Assembly (NCBI RefSeq): GCF_002387895.1
Contig: NZ_DGLI01000018.1
Span: forward strand, 1-23,603
Length of the DNA: 23,603 bases
DNA from: Clostridium sp. UBA4548
GTDB taxonomy: Bacteria; Bacillota; Clostridia; Clostridiales; Clostridiaceae
Direction: 5' to 3'
A program made the position numbers and the translations under genes. Numbering within the stretch: position 1 is the stretch's first letter; each line of letters begins with the position of its first letter. This document shows, in pieces, positions 8,011-16,102 of the stretch. The notes beneath the pieces were generated by a model. It had not been told where the DNA came from. It ran no database searches and was given only the letters and a program-made list of their open reading frames with translations.

Positions 8011-9043
8011 GGATTTTACTAATAAAGTCGGATTACCGAGGTTAATTATAGGTGGATTTTTCATACTACTATGCATTCTAGCAATTCCTATGAAGTTAAA
8101 TATGGGTACTCTTTTTTCGGATATCTTAGTTAGATTTGGAATGAATGGAATACTAGTACTTGCTATGGTTCCTGGTATTCTTTGTGGAATAGGTTTAAAC
8201 TTTGGTCTACCTATTGGGCTTCTTGCAGGTATTTTAGGAGGGTTAATTAGTATAGAAATGAACTTAAGGGGGTTTCAGGCTTTCTTTGTGGGAACTATAA
8301 TTTCTATAGTTCTTGCGGCAGTTTTAGGCTACCTTTATGGACTCTTGCTTAACAAGGTTAAGGGAGATGAAATGATGATAGGAACCTATGCTGGTTTTTC
8401 AGCAGTGTCCCTTATGTGCATAGGATGGCTACTATTACCTTTTATGAGTGAAGAAATAAAATGGCCTATAGGTCAAGGACTTAGAACTACCATAACTTTA
8501 GAGGGCAGGTTTGCTAAAATACTAGATAACTTCTTAAGTTTTAGAATAGGTGGAGTTACAGTTCCTACAGGCTTAATATTAATGTTTTTGGTATGTTGTT
8601 TAATAGTTTGGTTCTTCTTAAAAACCAAAACAGGAATTATGATGACTGCGGGGGGGAACAATCCAAAGTTTGCACAGGCTTCTGCTATAAATGTAGATAG
8701 AACTAGAGTTATTGGAACAACTATATCTACAGTTTTAGGAGCAGTTGGAATCATGGTTTACTCTCAAAGCTATGGGTTTATTCAGCTGTATCAAGCGCCT
8801 ATGATGATGGGATTTCCAGCAGTTGCAGCTGTATTAATTGGAGGAGCTTCTACTAGAGGTGCAAAGATATCTCATGTTATCATTGGAACCTTCTTATTCC
8901 AAGGGCTACTTACGGTGGGACTTCCTGTTGTTAACTCTATGTTTACGGAGGGAAATCTATCTGAAGTTATAAGGATAATAGTTAGTAACGGTATTATAAT
9001 TTATGCATTAACTAAGGCTAAAGGGGGTGGAGCTGATGCATAG
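7997..9043 (+). CDS. ABC importer permease 1 (BPD_transp_2 family)
   Basis: A 348-residue integral membrane subunit that forms half of the translocation pore. Long hydrophobic helices fill the sequence, with the conserved block ASAINVDRTRVIGTTIST followed by AAVLIGGASTRGAK near the C-terminus. Both are typical of branched-chain/simple-sugar type permeases (PF02653) of the RbsC/NupP/RfuC kind. The ATG start lies inside the end of the ATPase gene, with RBS GGGAGGTGG about 10 bases before it. The short soluble N-terminus is normal. Confidence 0.92.
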   Translation: MEKVKDFTNKVGLPRLIIGGFFILLCILAIPMKLNMGTLFSDILVRFGMNGILVLAMVPGILCGIGLNFGLPIGLLAGILGGLISIEMNLRGFQAFFVGTIISIVLAAVLGYLYGLLLNKVKGDEMMIGTYAGFSAVSLMCIGWLLLPFMSEEIKWPIGQGLRTTITLEGRFAKILDNFLSFRIGGVTVPTGLILMFLVCCLIVWFFLKTKTGIMMTAGGNNPKFAQASAINVDRTRVIGTTISTVLGAVGIMVYSQSYGFIQLYQAPMMMGFPAVAAVLIGGASTRGAKISHVIIGTFLFQGLLTVGLPVVNSMFTEGNLSEVIRIIVSNGIIIYALTKAKGGGADA

Positions 9044-10292
9044 TAAGGGATTATTTGCAAAGGCTAAAGACTATATATTTAATAATATGGTTACCATATT
9101 ATTTATCATTCTTTGTTTATTGGGGTTAAATTTATCAGGACAGCCTTTAACCTTAGTTTTAGATGAACTTGTAAATAGAATTGCAAGGAATTTATTTATT
9201 GTGCTATCTTTAATAATTCCAGTTATTGCAGGGATGGGACTAAACTTTGGAATAGTTATTGGTGCTATGGCTGCACAAATTGTAATTATTGCAGTGACTC
9301 ATTGGGGTATTGTAGGAATTCCAGGGTTCTTGTTGTGTGTAGTTTTAACTACTCCTATAGCTATAGTTTTTGGCTATCTTACAGGCAAGTTATTAAATAT
9401 GACAAAGGGTCAAGAAATGATAACCAGTATGATTCTTGGTATCTTTGCAAATGGGCTTTATCAGCTTTTATTCCTGTTCCTAGTAGGAACTGTAATTCCA
9501 ATGAAGAATCCGAAGCTTATGATTAGTGGAGGTGTTGGAATAAAAAACACTGTAGATCTAAATGGTGGTATAAAATATGCCCTGGATGACCTATGGAGAC
9601 TATCTCTTTACGAATTAACCTACTATGTGGCATTAATTATAGGAATTGGGTTTATAGCTGTTACTATTTATAGAGCAGTAAAGAAAAAAGGTATTGTTAA
9701 AAAACACGTGGTTATGGCAGTGTTAAGCTTGGGTATAGTATTTATATGTCAAATTCCATCTATTGCAGCTGTGTTATTTTTCGTAAAAGTGCCTATGATT
9801 AGTATGGTTATATTAGTTATACTTTGCGCATTTAATGTGTTTATATTTAAAACAAAGCTTGGGCAAGACTTTAGAACTGTAGGTCAAAGTGGAGTAGTGG
9901 CGAATGCTTCAGGAATAAATGTAAACAAAACTAGAATTAAAGCTATAATTATTTCTACTGTTCTAGCAGCCTGGGGACAAATTATATTCCTCCAAAATAT
10001 TGGAACCTTAAATACCTATGGAAGTCATGAACAAGTTGGTATGTTTGCTATAGCAGCTATACTAATAGGAGGAGCTTCCGTATCTAAGGCTACAAATAAA
10101 CAAGCTTTACTTGGAGTAATTTTGTTCCATACTCTCTTTGTGGTATCGCCAACCGCAGGGAAGAATTTATTTAATAATGCTCAAATAGGTGAATACTTTA
10201 GAGTGTTTGTAGCTTATGGAGTAATTTGTGTATCCCTTGCTCTTTATGCTTGGAAGAAGATTGTAGAGGATAAAAGAGATTTAAAAATGTAG
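9036..10292 (+). CDS. ABC importer permease 2 (BPD_transp_2 family)
   Basis: The second membrane subunit, 418 residues from the preferred ATG, about 70 longer than permease 1. It shares the blocks SGINVNKTRIKAIIIST and AAILIGGASVSKA with permease 1, so the two form a heterodimeric pore. The extra length lies mid-protein (about residues 170-250), where a loop and extra helices occur before the conserved C-terminal half. A GTG at 9027 is in frame but sits within the SD-like AGGGGGTGG; ATG at 9036, 5 bases after it, is the better start and overlaps the upstream stop codon by 8 bases. It is the last gene of the operon. Confidence 0.91.
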   Translation: MHSKGLFAKAKDYIFNNMVTILFIILCLLGLNLSGQPLTLVLDELVNRIARNLFIVLSLIIPVIAGMGLNFGIVIGAMAAQIVIIAVTHWGIVGIPGFLLCVVLTTPIAIVFGYLTGKLLNMTKGQEMITSMILGIFANGLYQLLFLFLVGTVIPMKNPKLMISGGVGIKNTVDLNGGIKYALDDLWRLSLYELTYYVALIIGIGFIAVTIYRAVKKKGIVKKHVVMAVLSLGIVFICQIPSIAAVLFFVKVPMISMVILVILCAFNVFIFKTKLGQDFRTVGQSGVVANASGINVNKTRIKAIIISTVLAAWGQIIFLQNIGTLNTYGSHEQVGMFAIAAILIGGASVSKATNKQALLGVILFHTLFVVSPTAGKNLFNNAQIGEYFRVFVAYGVICVSLALYAWKKIVEDKRDLKM

Positions 10293-10304
10293 ATATTAAA
10301 GATT

Positions 10305-10342
10305 AACTCCCTATGAAAAGTTCCTTTCATAGGGAGTTTTTT
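10305..10342 (+). terminator. Terminator closing the ABC importer operon
   Basis: A perfect 14-bp stem (10305-10318 with 10325-10338), a 6-base loop and a T-run to 10342. The convergent kinase gene ends 28 bases away and may use the same hairpin in reverse, though its T-tract on that strand is poor. Confidence 0.92.
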
Positions 10343-10365
10343 AACATATTTTATCTAATGATAAT

Positions 10366-12381
10366 TTATATAGATTCATTAAAATCAGAGAACTCTAGAA
10401 CTACTTTTTCATTATAGTTAGGATTTTCAATATCTAAAGAAGTAGTTGCAACTTCACTTTCTTGCATCGTAGTTACTGGAAGTTCAAATGTAAAGGTAGA
10501 GCCTTTTCCTTCTGTGCTCACAACATAAATACTGCCCTTATGAAGCTCTACTAGAGATTTTACAAGAGATAGTCCAATGCCACTACCTTGTTTATTTTTA
10601 TGAAGTGAGCTATCTACTTGAGTGAATCTATTGAAGATTTCCTTCTGCATGCTTTTAGGAATTCCAATACCACTATCTTTTACAGAAATTTTTACTGAGT
10701 CTTTTGAACAATCCATATTAACAAAAATTGTTCCACTCTCAGGAGTGAATTTTGCTGCATTAGAAAGAAGGTTAAGCATTATTCTTTCTATTTTATCAGA
10801 ATCTATGGGCATATAAAGCTCTTCTTCATTAGTATCAAAAACTAAATTTATTCCCTTTTGATCCATATACTCTGAAATGGAAAGAGTAATACCCTCAACT
10901 ACTTCAATGATGTTTCTTGTTTCAAGTTGAAGATGAAAGAATCCTGAGTCAATTTTTGTTACGTCGATGAGATTATTTATTAATCTTAAAAGTCTATAGC
11001 CGTTTTGTTTAACATAAAAAGCCTTTTCCACTAAAGCTGGGTCTTTGAAGGTAATATCTCCCTTAGCCTTATGCATTTCTAAAAGCTGTAGCCCAGATAA
11101 CATAACATTAAGAGGAGTTCTTAATTCATGAGATATATTAGCTAAAAACTCAGTTTTCATTTTATCATATTTTAAAACTTCTTCGTATCGTTTTTTCTCA
11201 TAGTTTATTCTCGTAATGCTCCTAAGCTTTTCATTAGTCTGATAAATTATTATAATAATGCATATAACTATTAAAATTCCTAGAACAATCATAGTTGTGT
11301 AAAAAATGTTACTATTAAAAGTTGGCTGATTTTTAATAACACTATTTTGAGGAAGAATATTTTGGGAAATTTTATTTTTTACTAGCTCATAGTAATTAAA
11401 AACAAACATCCCACTAGTATCATGTACTGGGTGTATAGAATTAGGAGCTTCTCCCTTTAAAACTCTTAATGCAAGTTTACCTAATATCTTTCCATGTTCT
11501 GTTCCAGATAAAACATATCCTCCTATAATATTAGAGTCGAAATAACCTCCATTAGTAGAATAAATTGAACAATCAGAACAATTCTTAATTGTTGATATTA
11601 CATCACCATAAGGTATTAGGAAGTTATCCTTAGTCTTAAAGTTTCCAACTAAGAGATGTACTTGTGGTGATGGAAGAGCTTCAAGCTTGGAAGAAATGTT
11701 TTCTAGATAATCATCTTTTATAAAATTAAACTTCACATTAGTAGACCAATAAGCTAAGGATGACTTTATGTCATTTTCTACAGTAGAGGAAAAAGCAGAG
11801 TTGTTTAATATTACATTAATTTGCTCTACGTTAGAGTGTGCACGTAACATTAAGTCTATTAATGAATTTATATTATAGTGTTCCACAACCCCTGTATAGG
11901 TATTGTAGGGGTAACGAAAAAGTTTGTTGGCACTATTTATGCCACCATAAACTACAGGAACTTCCCCAAAAATATTTTTACCGTGAGTAGAAAAGAAAGT
12001 TAAGGCTTCATCATCTATGACAATTACTAAGTCAAATTTAGTATTCTTGTACTTAAGTGTTAAAAGTTCCTCTTGAGCATCTGTATATTTCTTATCTTCG
12101 TTGGAAATAGCTAAGTATTCAACTTTATATATAGGTTGAATATTTTCATCCTTCAAAGATTCATACAATCCTTTTAGTACATTGGTTTCCCAATATTCAT
12201 TTTGCTCATAGGAAGTAAGAACTAAGATATTTTTAACTTGACCTGTAAAGGCTGAGACGGGTTTAGAAGGACAAAAAATGTTTATGAATATAAATAATAT
12301 AAGTAAAAATAAAGAATGTTTTAGTTTTAATCCACTTAATTTTGAATGCCGTCTTGTTAGAATTTTTAAATTCTTGTACAT
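10366..12381 (-). CDS. Sensor histidine kinase with ABC-binding-protein-like sensor
   Basis: A membrane two-component kinase of 671 residues. An N-terminal hydrophobic segment (about 23-38) is followed by a ~310-residue extracytoplasmic domain (about 48-355) beginning NILVLTSYEQNEYWETNVLKG and containing DLVIVIDDEALTF and VPVVYGGIN, typical of the ABC_sub_bind (PF04392) fold. A second membrane helix spans 360-380, then a short coiled linker. The HisKA box ISHELRTPLN has phospho-acceptor H418. The ATPase domain has N-box N537/N541, G1 DSGIGIP from 569, an F-box FNRF and G2 GSGIGLSLVKSL at 599-610. A ~35-residue acidic tail follows. ATG start after GGGGGA at 10-base spacing. There is no response regulator nearby. 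It is convergent with a binding-protein-dependent importer, so a related ligand is possible but unproven. Confidence 0.93.
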   Translation of the reverse strand: MYKNLKILTRRHSKLSGLKLKHSLFLLILFIFINIFCPSKPVSAFTGQVKNILVLTSYEQNEYWETNVLKGLYESLKDENIQPIYKVEYLAISNEDKKYTDAQEELLTLKYKNTKFDLVIVIDDEALTFFSTHGKNIFGEVPVVYGGINSANKLFRYPYNTYTGVVEHYNINSLIDLMLRAHSNVEQINVILNNSAFSSTVENDIKSSLAYWSTNVKFNFIKDDYLENISSKLEALPSPQVHLLVGNFKTKDNFLIPYGDVISTIKNCSDCSIYSTNGGYFDSNIIGGYVLSGTEHGKILGKLALRVLKGEAPNSIHPVHDTSGMFVFNYYELVKNKISQNILPQNSVIKNQPTFNSNIFYTTMIVLGILIVICIIIIIYQTNEKLRSITRINYEKKRYEEVLKYDKMKTEFLANISHELRTPLNVMLSGLQLLEMHKAKGDITFKDPALVEKAFYVKQNGYRLLRLINNLIDVTKIDSGFFHLQLETRNIIEVVEGITLSISEYMDQKGINLVFDTNEEELYMPIDSDKIERIMLNLLSNAAKFTPESGTIFVNMDCSKDSVKISVKDSGIGIPKSMQKEIFNRFTQVDSSLHKNKQGSGIGLSLVKSLVELHKGSIYVVSTEGKGSTFTFELPVTTMQESEVATTSLDIENPNYNEKVVLEFSDFNESI

Positions 12382-12420
12382 AATTTAAATGTCCCCCAGA
12401 TAATTACAGTGTATGACAAA

Positions 12421-12451
12421 ATTATATCATGAGTTATGGGGGTGAACACAA
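12421..12451 (-). promoter_or_regulatory. Candidate promoter of the histidine kinase gene
   Basis: Minus-strand TATAAT (complement of 12421-12426) with a TTGTGT at 12446-12451 as a weak -35, 19-base spacing. The position, about 40 bases before the start codon, is appropriate. Confidence 0.4.
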
Positions 12452-12528
12452 GAGGTTATGGCAAAATTTTAATTCAATTTATAACATTGTGAATATTTGC
12501 AATAAATATAGTGACATGGAGTGAATGC

Positions 12529-13677
12529 ATGACTATGAAAAAACTTATACTGCAGTTATTTAAAACAAGGCATTTTCAAAAAACTACAAAGCCACTTAGT
12601 TATTTTAATATAAGGATAAAAAATATAACTCCAAACCATTTGTTAAGTATTGTTAACGCAAGAGTAGAAGGTAAGGAATTTAATAAGACTACAGGGGTAT
12701 TAGAACTAAGTTTTTCAGATATAGCTTATATTGGGTGCACCTTTAAAGAAATAGAGTTTAAAAACATTAGGTTTTCTAATGTATTTTTTGAAAATTGTGT
12801 TTTTCACCTTTGTAAGTTTCAACGCTGTAATATTGGACACGAAAGTTTTTTGGAAATTTTTGGTGGAAATATTGAAAGAACTTCTTTTTATAAGTGTAAC
12901 TTAAGTGGAATAATTATGAAAAGGTGTAAACTTAATGTTACTTCTTTTAAAGATACTTTTATGGCGAGATGCAACTTAATAGGAAATAGCTACAATGCTG
13001 TAAGATTTATTGATGATTGTAATCTTATGGAATGTGTAATTAAGGATACTAGTTGCTCTATGGATATATTGTTCTTAAATCAAAGAGGGTACACTAGAGT
13101 AAGTTATGGATCTTATATAGGACCTTTTAATTACAAGGACAACTATTATTGCCTAAGAAATAAATCAACCCATCCTTGTAGCAAGAAGGATTTAAACATA
13201 GCTAATAGCTATATGGCTTTCGGAAATCAATACCTTAAAAATGACATACAAGATAAGTATGGAGAGTGTTTTTATGAGAGTAAAAAAGCTAAGCACAGAA
13301 CTTTACGAGGAATAAAAAAAATAGTGTCTACCTTATCAAATTTTGTGTGTGGTTATGGAGAAAAACCTTATAGGAGCTTTGGTGTTTCCTTACTTATAAT
13401 ACTTTTTTGTGCAGTGATTTATTTGTTTACAGGAATAGAAACTAAGACAGGCGTAATTGATTATCATGATTTATCTATGCCTAAGGGAGTTTTAGTTTTT
13501 TTAAAGGACTTTCTTTATTCCATTCATTTTAGTATAGTTACTTTTTGTACAGTTGGTTATGGAAACTTGGTTCCTCATAGTATGATAAGTATGTTTGTTG
13601 CTAACTTAGAAATTATAGCAGGAGTAATAATGGTAGCTATTTGGACTTCAACTTTAGTAAGAAAAATGACTAGATAA
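12529..13677 (+). CDS. Pentapeptide-repeat-like protein fused to K+ channel pore
   Basis: A 382-residue membrane protein. Residues about 50-165 are rich in alternating-residue segments such as ELSFSDIAYIGCTFKEIEFK and FENCVFHLCKFQRCN, which follow the five-residue periodicity of pentapeptide-repeat beta-helices. A linker of about 115 residues follows. The C-terminus is a two-helix channel module (Ion_trans_2): TM1 about 283-301, pore loop with selectivity filter TVGYG at 341-345, TM2 about 352-376. The filter predicts potassium selectivity. GTG at 12511 is in frame, but GGAGTG at 12518-12523 is the RBS, so ATG at 12529 is preferred. The pore protein would act as a tetramer, with the beta-helix on the cytoplasmic side as a possible gating or ligand domain (inference). 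Confidence 0.88.
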   Translation: MTMKKLILQLFKTRHFQKTTKPLSYFNIRIKNITPNHLLSIVNARVEGKEFNKTTGVLELSFSDIAYIGCTFKEIEFKNIRFSNVFFENCVFHLCKFQRCNIGHESFLEIFGGNIERTSFYKCNLSGIIMKRCKLNVTSFKDTFMARCNLIGNSYNAVRFIDDCNLMECVIKDTSCSMDILFLNQRGYTRVSYGSYIGPFNYKDNYYCLRNKSTHPCSKKDLNIANSYMAFGNQYLKNDIQDKYGECFYESKKAKHRTLRGIKKIVSTLSNFVCGYGEKPYRSFGVSLLIILFCAVIYLFTGIETKTGVIDYHDLSMPKGVLVFLKDFLYSIHFSIVTFCTVGYGNLVPHSMISMFVANLEIIAGVIMVAIWTSTLVRKMTR

Positions 13678-13721
13678 ACTGAGCTGTGCCAATATATTCT
13701 AATGAGTTTAGAGAGAATTTA

Positions 13722-13730
13722 TGGTATAAT
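13722..13730 (+). promoter_or_regulatory. Extended -10 promoter upstream of the LexA-like fusion gene
   Basis: TGGTATAAT with a perfect -10 (13725-13730) and the extended TG. No good -35 is seen. It implies a leader of about 210 bases. I searched this leader for a Firmicutes LexA/DinR box (GAAC-N4-GTTC type) and found none. Confidence 0.5.
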
Positions 13731-13948
13731 ATGATATATAATTGTAACTTAGTGTCGTATTTTAGAATAGGTCCTAGCTAAAAGTTTATCTTGAGCGATG
13801 AGCTTAAAAATGAATTTATAATAATGACTAATTAAGAGTTTTTAACTAGAAAAATTAAGAGCAATTTACTAAAAATAAGTCCTTATTTAGTTATAAGGCT
13901 TAGTGAGAAGTTTTAGTAACAGTATTCGTTGTTCAAGGGGGTGAAGTT

Positions 13949-15568
13949 TTGAGACTAAAGCAAACTAACACAAGTAAATTTAAAAATGGAAGGTTTTTTA
14001 TTCTTCAAGGAGAAGAAGGTACTGGAAAAACTTATGAAGCTATTAATAGGGCTGCTTATTTAAGTACAGACTATTGTTTATATAGTGATGATAATATATT
14101 ATTTATAACTAATGATGAAAAGACCAGTATAAAGGAGACATACAATAACTTAAAGGATAATAGCAGTAATTTGACTTTTTTTAGCGCAATAAATAATTCC
14201 TTTGAAGTGCTATCAGTTAAGGAGTTAATCCATAACTATTTTAATAATTATAAGGATAAAACTAATAGGAATTATAGTTTTATTGAAGGTGTAGAAGAAA
14301 GAGAGAATATACTTTTAGAGGCTATGGCAAAAGTAAAAGAAAAACATACAAAGTCTAAGCTGCTAAAAAAAGAAAATATTAAATTTATTCTTGAGGAAAT
14401 TGATTATATAAGAGCAAATCATTTAGATACAGTGGAACAATATCAAAGTTTTGTGAGAAAAGGAAGAGGAAAAAAGCTTCCTAAAAACTCTTCTTCTAGA
14501 GAGGCAATATATGAAGTTTTAGAAACTTATAAGGTTTTATTAGAAATGCATAATTGGGTGGATACACTTCATAAGGAGATGTTGGCTTTAGAAGCAGTAA
14601 GAAAAGTAGGAAGTAAGAAATACACACATATATTTATAGATAATAGTGAAACCTTATCAAAGCTGCAGCTTAAGCTGATTAGGGAGCTATTAGAGAATAA
14701 AACCTACAGTAACTTTACTTTAATTCTAAACAAAGTGGACAATCTTTTAGAGCATTCCTACTTTAATAGTCATAAGTCCATTAAGGATATAGATGATAAT
14801 AAATATAAGACTATTAAGTTTAAAGAAAAGCTTGAAAATAGAGAGAGGTGTTTAAGCAAAGATCCTGGTGTAGAGGTTAGCATTAAGAAAGCTGTGACTA
14901 AGGAAGTGGTAGAGTTAAAGGATCATATCTCAAAGGTTGAAAGCTTTCATATTGATATGAGTGAAGAAGAAGTTTCTAATGAAAGTCTTACTCCTAAGGT
15001 TAAGCAAGTTTCTATAGAAACAAAAGGAAATGACGAGAAAAATAAAATGAGAAATTTATACATGGATTATTTTAATTATAAAGATATAAGACATAGAATG
15101 GAATATGACTTTGCAGTGGATAGTGGAAGCTCTAGAGAAGTAATACTAGATCCCAATGGAAGTGGAGAAACTCTCAGTGAGGATGAATTAAGAGCAGTAC
15201 CTGTCTATAGTGACATTGCAGCAGGGGAGCCAATTCTTATTAGTGATGAGTTTGAAGGGAATTTCAGTGTTCCAACCTATTGGCTCAAGGGGGTAAAGGA
15301 TGCCTTTATGTTAAAAGTTAAAGGTGATAGTATGATAGGAGCTAATATTCACGATGGTGACTATGTGCTTATAAGACAGCAAACCATTGCAAATAATAAT
15401 GACATTGTTGCAATAGATTTAGATGGTAATGCTACTTTAAAAAGACTTTCCATTAAAAAAGATGGTATATTTTTAATTCCTGAAAATCCAAAGTATGACC
15501 CAATAAAAGTAGAAAGTGAAGATGCTATGATTATGGGAACGGCTATTGGAGTAATAAGCAGAAGATAA
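13949..15568 (+). CDS. UvrD-like helicase N-terminal half fused to LexA-type S24 peptidase
   Basis: A 539-residue fusion. N-terminal part: Walker A GEEGTGKT at 21-28, then an RKGRG-KKLPKNSSSREAIYEVLETYKVL segment from residue 170, which matches the 1B region of UvrD/Rep-type superfamily I helicases. THIFIDNSETLSKLQLKLI follows, with D231 in the motif II position but DNSE replacing DEAQ; motifs III-VI and the second RecA domain are absent. C-terminal part (about 410-539): a LexA/UmuD S24 domain with cleavage pair A425-G426, catalytic S461 in KGDSM and K498 in TLKRL. The Ser-Lys spacing of 37 equals that of E. coli LexA (S119/K156). No HTH is recognisable. TTG start after AGGGGGTG. Possibly a damage-responsive self-cleaving protein whose P-loop part senses DNA or nucleotide (inference). 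Confidence 0.88.
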   Translation: MRLKQTNTSKFKNGRFFILQGEEGTGKTYEAINRAAYLSTDYCLYSDDNILFITNDEKTSIKETYNNLKDNSSNLTFFSAINNSFEVLSVKELIHNYFNNYKDKTNRNYSFIEGVEERENILLEAMAKVKEKHTKSKLLKKENIKFILEEIDYIRANHLDTVEQYQSFVRKGRGKKLPKNSSSREAIYEVLETYKVLLEMHNWVDTLHKEMLALEAVRKVGSKKYTHIFIDNSETLSKLQLKLIRELLENKTYSNFTLILNKVDNLLEHSYFNSHKSIKDIDDNKYKTIKFKEKLENRERCLSKDPGVEVSIKKAVTKEVVELKDHISKVESFHIDMSEEEVSNESLTPKVKQVSIETKGNDEKNKMRNLYMDYFNYKDIRHRMEYDFAVDSGSSREVILDPNGSGETLSEDELRAVPVYSDIAAGEPILISDEFEGNFSVPTYWLKGVKDAFMLKVKGDSMIGANIHDGDYVLIRQQTIANNNDIVAIDLDGNATLKRLSIKKDGIFLIPENPKYDPIKVESEDAMIMGTAIGVISRR

Positions 15569-15609
15569 AAAATCCTCTGAGGACATTTCCTCAGGGGATT
15601 TTAGTTTTA
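15569..15609 (+). terminator. Bidirectional terminator between fusion gene and Cys-rich gene
   Basis: A 15-bp stem with one G-U pair (15569-15583 with 15588-15602) directly after the stop codon. T-rich tracts flank it on both strands (TTTTAGTTTT forward; TTTTTT in reverse), so it can end transcription from both convergent genes. Confidence 0.88.
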
Positions 15610-15616
15610 GAAGTAG

Positions 15617-15638
15617 CTTGGAGCATTTTTACTCCAAG
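15617..15638. repeat. Hairpin beyond the Cys-rich gene's 3' end
   Basis: CTTGGAG (15617-15623) pairs with CTCCAAG (15632-15638), a 7-bp stem. It lies between the stop of the minus-strand Cys-rich gene and the shared terminator, and may be an accessory 3' structure. Confidence 0.5.
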
Positions 15639-15675
15639 GAGCTTCCGCTAAGATTTGAATTTGACAATTGTTAAG

Positions 15676-15951
15676 TTAATTCTCATCTAAATCAATAATT
15701 ATAATGTTACTTAATGTAAATAAGGTACAAGTATTTTTTTTCGCTGTGGATTCACAAGTTTTATTATTAGTGGGACTAGAAATAGAGTCATTCACATTAT
15801 TACAAGTACAATTCTCACCACAATTGCAGCCACTGCCACAGTTACAGCTATCCTTCTTGCAAGTGTAATCACTGTTATTTTTACAGCTTCCAATTTTGCA
15901 ATTACAGGTGTCATGGTCAGGGTTTAGTTGTGTATTATCCAGATTGCTCAT
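15676..15951 (-). CDS. Cysteine-rich metallothionein-like small protein
   Basis: A 91-residue product with 12 Cys. Ten fall in residues 16-50 in C-x-C and C-x(2-5)-C spacings (TCNCKIGSC, SCNCGSGCNCGENCTC), the pattern of metallothioneins and other thiolate metal-binding proteins. Asn, Asp, Lys and Ser fill the gaps. The C-terminus is different: two spaced Cys, then a hydrophobic IIIIDLDEN tail. A longer frame exists from ATG at 15969, but AAGGAG, 9 bases before the ATG at 15951, is an ideal RBS, so the shorter form is chosen. Its role (metal storage, redox buffer, spore or stress protein) is inferred from composition only. I recognise no named family, and the low-complexity sequence weakens homology claims. 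Confidence 0.7.
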   Translation of the reverse strand: MSNLDNTQLNPDHDTCNCKIGSCKNNSDYTCKKDSCNCGSGCNCGENCTCNNVNDSISSPTNNKTCESTAKKNTCTLFTLSNIIIIDLDEN

Positions 15952-15985
15952 TTTTTTCTTCTCCTTCATCTTACTGTAACTTATG

Positions 15986-16014
15986 GGTATACTATATACT
16001 ATGGAAAAAGTGAA
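15986..16014 (-). promoter_or_regulatory. Candidate promoter of the Cys-rich gene
   Basis: On the minus strand, TTCACT (16009-16014) and TATACC (15986-15991) are separated by 17 bases. Two direct copies of TATACTA overlap the -10 region and could be part of an operator. Confidence 0.45.
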
Positions 16015-16049
16015 AATTTGCTTATGATAAATGGATTATTATAAGGTTT

Positions 16050-16077
16050 TTGCTGTATAATGGTATTAGCGTATAAT
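16050..16077 (+). promoter_or_regulatory. Promoter of the 178-residue conserved protein gene
   Basis: TTGCTG (16050-16055), a 16-base spacer and a perfect TATAAT (16072-16077), placed just before the RBS and ATG. A second TATAAT lies at 16056-16061. Confidence 0.6.
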
Positions 16078-16102
16078 CTATAATAAGAAGGGAAGATTTT
16101 TT

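Noticed and set aside
9302..9526. Plus-strand 74-residue ORF inside permease 2
   Set aside because: Out-of-frame shadow of the permease, with no RBS or credible protein composition.
13678..13948. LexA/DinR SOS box before the S24 fusion gene
   Set aside because: Searched for a GAAC-N4-GTTC type palindrome on both strands; none is present, so SOS control at this promoter is not supported by sequence.
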